DNA of 64,000 bases from Actinernus sp. WN-2022 (taxonomy: Eukaryota > Cnidaria > Anthozoa > Actiniaria > Actinernidae), in NCBI GenBank assembly GCA_030867875.1, contig JAOWCC010001634.1:133697593-133761592 (forward strand). The letters are read 5' to 3'. Position numbers and translations under genes: made by a program. Position 1 is the first letter of the stretch; every line of letters begins with the position of its first letter. Positions 58,274 through 64,000 of this stretch are shown here, in pieces. The notes under the pieces were generated by a model that was not told where the DNA came from, made no database searches, and saw nothing but the letters and a program-made list of their open reading frames with translations.

Positions 58274-61200
58274 TTACCTATATCTATTTATATACTACAT
58301 ACAGTGTATATGTATGTTTATAATATTTATCATAACAACAATGGCAACAAAATAATAATGGTCACGTAGGCAAAAGTACATGTATATTGCTTATAATAAT
58401 TATGTCAGTTTTGTCGATTTAATAAATATTTTTGTATTGATTCTTGAACTGAGTAAGGGAGAGGACTTTTAGGTGGCTGGGAATGTTTTCCCATATTTTT
58501 GAAGCTGAATATTTAAAGGTGTGGATACCATAATTAGTTCAAACTCTAGTTCGATGGAAATTTTGTTTTGACGCATATCTGGTGTTGTATGAGTGGACCT
58601 CAGATACCGGTGTCAAGAAGCCTTGAAAAGCAGGAGGGATATTCAATTTGTTACGTATACTTAGTTTATGAATGAAACAAGATGCCTTTAAAAAGTAGAT
58701 GTTTTCAAGTTTATTGTAAGTTTATTGTAAGGTGATGTTTTTTCTCAAGACTGAGCAAAGAAAATGCTCCTAATACATTTATTTTGTTTTATTAAGATTT
58801 TGTTTAACTTTGTTTTGTAAGTATTACCCCAGGCTGATATTCCATAACTGAGATATGGATAAATTATCCTAGAGTATAGTAAAGCGCCTGTTTAAGCATT
58901 TGTGGATTAATAGTATCTAAGTTCATTAATGATACCTATGTTTTTAGATATTTTGCTAGTCACATGTTATTTGGGGCTCCCAGTTGACATGTTCATCAAT
59001 TAAAAACACCTAAGTATTTGATGTAATTTTTACGACTTATCTTATTGATGTTAAAATTAATAACATTTTCCCTTGGTGATTTAACAAGCATACAAATTTT
59101 TTTTTATTAATTGACAATTTATTAAAATATTACAATAGTTGTATACATGGGGTAGTTCTTCATTCATGACGTTTTCAAGGTCATTTGAGTTTTTACTAGA
59201 ATAAAATATGTTGGTATCATCTGCAAATATTCTGTAAGATAGTTCGTTTGATACATCAGGGAAGTCATTAATATAGAGAAGGAAGAGAAGGGGACCAAGG
59301 GTTGCACAATTTTATTCTCTCTCCAGGTAAGAATGAAAGCTGTTATTTTTATCTGGAGAGAGATGACAGACCTTGCTGCTTGCAGAGAAATTCGATCGCA
59401 ACAATCTGGTGAAGGAAATCAAGTAATCACATCATTTTATTAATGACAGCTCATCATCCAATGGGAATTTTCTGTCTGTCTGGTGAACGGAAAAAAAGGA
59501 AAAAGACAATGCCATGATTGCAGGCACTCCTTTCCCCTTCTCTCTTCCCCCTCTCCTCCCCCTAGCACTGCTACACAGGCTACAGAAGGTCCAATTTAAG
59601 CCCAATTTGTTTATCTAGCAAAAGAAGGAAGCATTAGCAGCAGCTGATGTTTTGAGTGTTACAGTTATTGTAGTGTTATTGTAGTGATGTTTTGAGTGTT
59701 ACAGTTATTGTAGCCCTTTAGCTTTGCTCTGACGAAGGGCTACATGTAGCATTCAAAATGCCAACTGCAACTCACTTCCACATCTGTTAACATACCTTAA
59801 TGAACTTTTCCAAAGTTGATAATACCAGACAGTGTTAATTCTGTAGATGTAATTATATGTTTGTTTCAAAAGGTATTTTCTACGAATATCAATAGTAAGG
59901 AGGTTGTCTGATATCACCAAGGAAATGGACATTGCTGTACACACTCTCTCCAGCTACCCAGAGATGAACACTAGGTACTATGATTATTTTATTACTTTAT
60001 TGTTATTATATTTTATTTATTATAATTTATAGAACATGTATCATTAGAGTACAGACACACAATTTTAAATGTGATGTGAACAACAGTCACAGCACTTGAC
60101 TGCATCGCAAGGCATACTTCTGTTGTTGTCACATTGTGGCATCTCTGCATGGAACAATAAGAAGGCAAAATAATGCATGGCAGAATGACAACTATTGTGT
60201 ATTATTTACGGTATGAGCAACTGAACTGTATTGGATATACAATGGCAAGCCATTAGATGAGCCATTGTAAATCCCATACAGATTGGACACGAATATTGTA
60301 TCTTACTTGTGAAAATTATGAAAAGTTCCATATAATAATATTTAATAATTTTATGAAATTTTGATGGAAAACATAAAATTAGAGTTCGCTGCCATAGTTT
60401 ACATCACGGTCATGGACAGTGAGTTTTACCATCACATTTGACCCTGGATAGGGAGGTCAGTGATTGGTTGAGACACCTCCCTCATACTAACTCTAGTCTA
60501 CTTAGTATTCTTGTATCCGATACAGACTTCTAACTAGTATTTTGTATCTGATTTACAGAATACTAATTAATTAGCTTAGTGTACAATGTAGTTAGTTAGA
60601 ATTCTGTATCAGGTACATAATACCAGCTTAATAATATTTTAGTATAATTCTGTATGTGATTTACAGAATACTACATGTAACTATAACTTAGTCCATTCTA
60701 TAGCTGATATTGTATGGGAGTATGTATTATACATGTAGAGGTATCTGTGTGACTTGAATGCTGCATTTGGATTAACAACAACAACAAAATCTTTATTTGT
60801 ATTTTAAAATTACAATATACAAGAAAAAGGGGAAAATATGAAAATACACTACAGATACTGGCAATCTGAAGTTAGTTAAAACTAATTGAGTCAGATTGCC
60901 ACTAGACTCAAATTACATCAATGGGTCGCACCATAGAATGGAAAGATACATAAACACAGACACACGAACCTATAAACTAATACACATAGCAGTAGGGGAA
61001 AAAAAAGATAATATAATAATAATAATATTGGTAGTACCCTTAAAAGTATTAATGAATTTTATAAAATAATTATTATACAGACTGTAGTCACTTTCTATTT
61101 TTAACACTTGAAGTTCATGTTTACATGTACGTAATGCAGACTTTATCCAGGTTGAGTTTTGGCTGCCATCAATCAAGCACACATTTATGCTCAATTCCTG

Positions 61201-63538
61201 TTGGATAAAATGTAAACCATTTAAATGCTGTTGGCTACTCAACAAGTATTGCCTAGTTTACTTCAAGTACAATGCTTTATGTGTTATTTTTCCAGTATCA
61301 AAATGGAGGTTGGCATAGAAGACTGCCTTCACATAGAATTTGAATACAACAAGTCAAAGTAAGTACAATTCATGCATAGGTCAATATACATTTTACATGT
61401 ACTTCTACATTCTATTTGGTGACAGGATAAAAATAATGAAGAATATTTAAGTTACAAAATGTACCATCAAAAGAACAATGTAATTGGTTCTCGTTGGAAT
61501 GCTTTGTTTGCATTCTGCAATGTGATTGGTTCTCATTGTCTAAGTGGCACCGATTTCAGTAGTCGCACTCTAAACCAGGGACTAAAGTCTGTAGGCCATG
61601 CTCATCCTGCTACAGGAATCTGATGTTCTTATTTTGTTGTTGTTGTTAGGTATCATCTGAAGGATGTTATTGTTGGTAAGATATATTTCCTGCTGGTGCG
61701 TATCAAGATCAAACACATGGAGCTGGCCATTATCAAGAGAGAAACAACAGGAACAGGTTAAACTATTGACTCATAAATATTGTTAATAACTGTCTTGTTA
61801 AGGTTACCGTATACATTTGTGGCATTTCTTTTGTAAAAAAAAATATTTTTGTTTCCTTCCAAAGTTTAGGCATAAATCTTTGATTTTCCGAAAACAGTTT
61901 TTTTAGAGTTCTATAGTTAGCGAGATATTAGGAAAAATCACTTTCTGTAGGAAAGTAACTAAATCTTCCAGGCATTATAATCCTTTAATCCTATTTACTG
62001 CCAAAGGTACCCCACCATTCTTATAGCCGCTAGCATGGGATACTAATGAGCAAAAGTGTGTGAGCGATTTTTGATATTTAGTTTTTTCTCCTTTTACAAT
62101 CTCCAACACAACAAAGTTTGCAAAATTTTGGTAACTAAACTATGGAAATTAATTGTGTTCGAATGAAGTATTACATTGTGTATATCAAACATTGCTCACA
62201 CCCTTTGACAGATTAGCATGTGCTGATTGAGAATGCGCAGTTGAACGGTTCGCAGGCGTCAACACTGATGCACATAATTCACCTCTTTAAACCACCTGCT
62301 TTTTCACTTCGCATTGCTTCAGAATAGTTTTTTTTGAAACATTATTTCAGCATATTCTGAATTTCATAAGCTTTGCAACGATATATACTAGGTTTGTATA
62401 GGTTTGTATATATTGGCGCGCACAGGAATTTTTGAACAACGGCCGCTGACGAACATGTGATCAGAGCATGACAGAAACTGACATGATGATGTGCATTTTG
62501 GTTATGCCACTCTTTCAAAATATTCTGGTTTACCTTTTTGGTTTGCCTTATCTCTCAAAAAGATGGAATATAATTCTTAGGCTACATAATTATAACAAAT
62601 CACTTAATGACTGGATCCTTAGGAAACCAGTGAGTTTTGTTTCCCAGGCTCCAATCTTTAGTATGAATTTTCTTAGCCCCACTTACATGTACAGTGTACC
62701 ATATTTTCAACTTTTTGAGTACCCTATAGAAGTTAAAAAAAAAAAGCCCTGCTCTCCCTTGGAACTCCAGTATTTTTCATGAGCCCCTGTTAAAGTGCCT
62801 GTAACCTTTTGCAATTTTTATAGCGGTGAACCTCCAAAAAGTTTTGAGTACTTTTGTGAAGAAAGTTTTGGTTTTCAGTGAATACTTTATGTTCTAGGCT
62901 TGTTTGAAATAGTGAAAATTTGACCTTTCCTGACCCATGACCATGTAAATAAAGCCTGGGTCGATTCCTGGGTAATTCGACTTTGCAATAATTTGAAGAA
63001 ATACTTACATAATTGTCATGTAACATGCTGACTAAAATGACTTTTTTCTAAACTAACAACTTGCAAACTGTGTATATTCTCTATAAATCGATGTTGTTGT
63101 GATAGAAAGGCACCATGGAGAATAGTGCAGTAATGAGATGACACCTACATTTACTCAGGAATCGACTCAGGCTTTTACTTATGGGTCAGGAATGGTCAAA
63201 TGTTCATGATATCAAACAAGCGTAGAACATAAAGTATTCACTGAAAACCAAAACTTTCTTCACAGAAGTACTCAAAACGTTTCCGAGGTTCATAGCTATA
63301 AAGAATGCAAAAAGGTTATAGCCACTTTAACTGCCCAAAAAAATAAAGAGATCCCCTCAATATTTTATCTCTTACATTTAAAAGAACTGTACAGCACATG
63401 TATGTACATTGTAGGTGTCTGCGAATTTTGCAAGTATGTTTTAACCTTTGCCATGTATTACATTGATAGGCCCTAATACGTACAATGAGAATGAGACAAT
63501 TGCCAAGTACGAGATCATGGATGGTGCTCCTGTGAGAG
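46995..63538 (+). CDS. VPS26: VPS26, retromer cargo-recognition subunit (eight exons; C-terminus outside window)
   Basis: VPS26 forms the retromer trimer with VPS35 and VPS29 on endosomes and recycles membrane proteins to the Golgi or cell surface. CDS = join(46995..46997, 47077..47220, 50238..50313, 51401..51557, 59873..59974, 61296..61358, 61650..61756, 63470..63538 and beyond), 240 residues so far. It starts MSFFGFGQTAELEIVLAGAD. Later family hallmarks are LEHQGIKIEFIGQIELFYDR, HEFTSLVRELARPGELTQSA, FEFVNVEKPYETYTGANVRL, KMEVGIEDCLHIEFEYNKSK, YHLKDVIVGKIYFLLVRIKI and AKYEIMDGAPVRG, in the order expected for its two arrestin-like domains. Phases agree at every junction and no frame break is seen. 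About 85-100 residues (SIPIRLFLAGY onward) lie past 64000. Whether it is the single pre-duplication animal VPS26 or an A/B type cannot be decided here. Confidence 0.95.
47077..47220 (+). CDS. VPS26: VPS26 coding exon 2
   Basis: Acceptor cttgttcatag, donor GGCAAG|GTATAA; 48 codons, phase 0 both ends. Encodes SFFGFGQTAELEIVLAGADK through YYDGESVLGK. Confidence 0.9.
48093..48556. mobile_element. Inverted-repeat element carrying a 37-bp minisatellite (VPS26 intron 2)
   Basis: The outer ends gtacatgttgtaggtcaaat and their complement (aatttgacctacaacgtac at 48530-48553) bound an array of nine 37-bp units starting near 48105. Each unit holds two AGGTCAAATTGAA motifs, one followed by TTCC and the other by ACAACCT. 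Units are almost identical. Confidence 0.75.
49728..50121 (+). mobile_element. MITE family A, copy 5 (complete, VPS26 intron 2)
   Basis: Runs from cctgctatgcagacc to catagcaggct with both terminal repeats. The right end is about 115 bp upstream of VPS26 exon 3. Confidence 0.8.
50238..50313 (+). CDS. VPS26: VPS26 coding exon 3
   Basis: Acceptor attttcaag, donor ATAG|GTGAGA; encodes VNINLKNPGKKLEHQGIKIE and FIGQI, ending in phase 1. Confidence 0.9.
50605..51031. mobile_element. 427-bp inverted-repeat element in VPS26 intron 3
   Basis: The ends tacggtacacaccggcagat + aagccg and the complement of gcggcttatctgccagtgtt + tacggta define a MITE. One extra internal copy of gtgcggcttatctgc is near 50668. 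Confidence 0.6.
51401..51557 (+). CDS. VPS26: VPS26 coding exon 4
   Basis: Acceptor catttgtag, donor CTAAG|GTGAGC; phase 1 in, phase 2 out. Encodes ELFYDRGNHHEFTSLVREL through GANVRL. Confidence 0.9.
51937..52165 (+). repeat. tRNA-derived SINE-like element (VPS26 intron 4)
   Basis: The head has a full A box/D arm (TAGCTCAGTTGGCAGAGC) and B box (GGTTTGAATCCC) at tRNA spacing, but no paired acceptor or anticodon stem. The body (52025-52165) matches the inner part of the 8456-8865 element (aacaatagattcc, caccaacatggccgccatgc). Likely a tRNA-headed SINE or a chimera. Confidence 0.6.
53119..53400 (-). mobile_element. Non-LTR retrotransposon 3' end fragment
   Basis: The plus-strand start attcaagttcaagtttattt with internal AAATAAGATA-type units, and the segment gtgatcaaagtagcaaaagc, resemble 26805-27010. 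Minus-strand 3' UTR of the same family. Confidence 0.4.
53509..53603 (+). mobile_element. TA-embedded MITE family 1, single arm
   Basis: ACAGTCGATGCCAAAAAGGT onward matches one arm of 1009-1164. It then degenerates into cctattgttttag repeats and reaches a (TA)n tract at 53616-53640. Confidence 0.7.
54506..54715 (+). CDS. Possible captured exon inside family 2 element
   Basis: A 69-codon frame opens at cgccATGGACG and reads MDDVDDQNTTFPAAVEAFAK, then EMFEHPLIKYMWMIGVLGIS, then a lysine-rich tail. Its composition is more protein-like than neighbouring frames, and an AAG|GTTAAA possible donor lies near 54628. No family is recognised and no partner exon is seen. It may be a host exon carried by the element, or chance. 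Confidence 0.2.
   Translation: MDDVDDQNTTFPAAVEAFAKEMFEHPLIKYMWMIGVLGISKVKKNSVLVVTFEIKAFKGIQSEKKGKKK
54740..54813 (-). repeat. tRNA-like Pol III module in the right arm of family 2
   Basis: On the minus strand: A box TGGTCTAATGG, B box GTTCAAGTC, a T stem with four of five pairs, and TTTTT directly after the 3' end. The acceptor stem is only half paired, so it is tRNA-derived, not a working tRNA. The left arm (plus strand, about 53752-53805) keeps the B box and anticodon side but has lost the A box. Confidence 0.55.
54965..55496. mobile_element. Near-perfect 532-bp palindrome, TA-embedded family 3
   Basis: Arms 54965-55212 and 55245-55496 (about 250 bp) are inverted copies. The 61-codon frames at 55021-55206 (minus) and 55253-55438 (plus) translate identically, and only about two bases differ near the 32-bp loop. 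Ends are ACACTGAAACAAAAAAACTC. (TA)n flanks both sides. Confidence 0.85.
55511..58231. mobile_element. 2.7-kb TA-embedded inverted-repeat element, family 4
   Basis: Ends ACAGCGAAGTGCAAAAACTT and the complement; arms of about 240 bp (55511-55770 and 57990-58231) with roughly 10-15% difference. A second inner inverted repeat (about 56890-56945 and 57760-57835; gttctcaataacacgtgcag, ggtggatgtcaNtcaa) surrounds a tandem array. No transposase. Confidence 0.75.
57083..57361. repeat. Tandem repeat, five copies of about 56 bp
   Basis: Units read caaaatagggaaatcNcata then aactttatgtgtgagcgagc then ggtttgtgtataagat. The fourth unit has a small insertion (gatcat). It lies inside the family 4 element. 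Confidence 0.8.
58400..59310 (-). mobile_element. Non-LTR retrotransposon RT, 3' half (pseudogene)
   Basis: On the minus strand: GPLLFLLYINDFPDVSN, then IFADDTNIFYSSKNSNDLEN (catalytic FADD, about 59200), YxSYGISAWG-like sequence near 58830-58870, IPPAFQGFLTPVSEVHSYNT, then TNYGIHTFKYSASKIWENIP near 58480-58540. This is the palm and C-terminal part of a CR1/L2-like ORF2 with a few stops and shifts. It is 5'-truncated at about 59310, in VPS26 intron 4. Confidence 0.75.
59873..59974 (+). CDS. VPS26: VPS26 coding exon 5
   Basis: Acceptor tttcaaaag, donor ACTAG|GTACTA; phase 2 both ends. Encodes RYFLRISIVRRLSDITKEMD and IAVHTLSSYPEMNT. Confidence 0.9.
60775..61250 (-). mobile_element. Non-LTR retrotransposon 3' end with CAA repeat tail
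   Basis: The plus strand starts acaacaacaacaaaatcttt + atttgta, the complement of a 3' end terminating in (TTG)n. The body resembles retrotransposon 3' sequence, including a minus-strand 91-codon remnant (SALRTCKHELQVLKIE). It lies in VPS26 intron 5, just before exon 6. Confidence 0.5.
61296..61358 (+). CDS. VPS26: VPS26 coding exon 6
   Basis: Acceptor tttttccag, donor TCAAA|GTAAGT; 63 nt, phase 2 both ends. Encodes SIKMEVGIEDCLHIEFEYNK and S, nearly invariant in animals. Confidence 0.9.
61650..61756 (+). CDS. VPS26: VPS26 coding exon 7
   Basis: Acceptor gttgttag, donor ACAG|GTTAAA; phase 2 in, phase 1 out. Encodes KYHLKDVIVGKIYFLLVRIK through IIKRETTGT. Confidence 0.9.
61757..62789 (+). 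other. VPS26 intron 7, first part
   Basis: No repeat or alternative exon is recognised. The 104-codon frame at 62468-62782 has no domain and lies inside the intron. Confidence 0.45.
62794..63326. mobile_element. TTAA-flanked inverted-repeat element (piggyBac-like), short copy
   Basis: Ends AGTGCCTGTAACC and GGTTATAGCCACT are flanked by TTAA (62790-62793 and 63327-63330). Arms match 29650-30779 (tttgacctttcctgacccat; cttctttcaca-type block). It lies in VPS26 intron 7, about 140 bp before exon 8. Confidence 0.75.
63470..63538 (+). CDS. VPS26: VPS26 coding exon 8
   Basis: Acceptor cattgatag, donor AGAG|GTACGC; phase 1 both ends. Encodes GPNTYNENETIAKYEIMDGA and PVR. The rest of the gene is beyond the window. 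Confidence 0.9.
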
Positions 63539-64000
63539 GTACGCTTCAAAATAAACAAGTGGGCAGGGTTTTTTGCCTTTGTCTCCTTAATTGACAACAC
63601 TGTAAAATTGTGAATATTTTACTAAAGGAATTAAATGGATTATCTCAGCCTCCATTTTTGATGCTCTAGAAAATGGGGCTCAATCCCAGTTTCTGGGAAA
63701 CTACCCACCCACCCCTCCCTTGGATATTCATCATTCTATTAATGATTAACCATTAAATGAAGCCAAAATTTAGTTTTACTCAGCTCCAGTGAGAATAATA
63801 ATTTGAAGAAATACAAATGGTAATCAACATATCCTGAATTTATTAATTTGTTTACAGTGTACATAATTCATACAGTAATTGGATTAAAGGAATGGAAACT
63901 GATAGCTTGTGAGATGCGCAAAGGACTCTGGTTGCAATGGCCCCTTTAACGTATCTGTGTGTGTACAGTACATGTACTCATGTATCTGTCTGTCTGTCTG

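Overview
This window reads as nuclear DNA of an animal, most likely a cnidarian (anthozoan, perhaps a stony coral). It is AT-rich. Its genes have GT-AG introns, it carries two intronless rhodopsin-like receptors, and it is full of short inverted-repeat transposons, tRNA-derived repeats and decayed non-LTR retrotransposons. I see nothing prokaryotic. The cnidarian call is inferred from protein style and repeat content, not from a database match.

Layout. Positions 1-8450 hold two single-exon class A GPCR genes (2288-3274 and 5986-6834) among inverted-repeat elements. Positions 8450-22300 are almost entirely repeats: an inverted repeat with what looks like a captured gene fragment (8953-9172), one possible orphan first exon (10467-10629), a hAT-like element (11378-11704), two tandem tRNA-Thr-like sequences (15494-15828), a 2.6-kb foldback element inserted in an older MITE (16136-18712), and a nested foldback (19933-22046). 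Positions 22338-32370 hold a five-exon F-box gene whose reading frame closes exactly (466 aa); its introns are filled with transposons. Positions 32400-46200 are intergenic, with MITEs, two minus-strand non-LTR fragments and one plus-strand non-LTR element split by a 1.7-kb inverted-repeat insertion. From 46995 to the right edge lies VPS26, the retromer cargo-recognition subunit. Eight coding exons are present and the C-terminal third lies beyond the window.

How the genes relate. The receptors (plasma-membrane signalling), the F-box protein (presumed SCF substrate adaptor) and VPS26 (endosomal recycling) share no evident pathway; this is ordinary animal gene order. The unusual content is the repeat landscape: more than 25 inverted-repeat elements of several families. 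These include TTAA-flanked piggyBac-like MITEs, (TA)n-embedded palindromes lying back to back inside VPS26 intron 4, elements whose arms carry tRNA-like Pol III modules, and foldbacks built from arrays of short palindromes.

Limits. All repeat boundaries were aligned by eye and may be off by a few bases. Exons were placed from splice dinucleotides, phase and protein similarity. No search was run.
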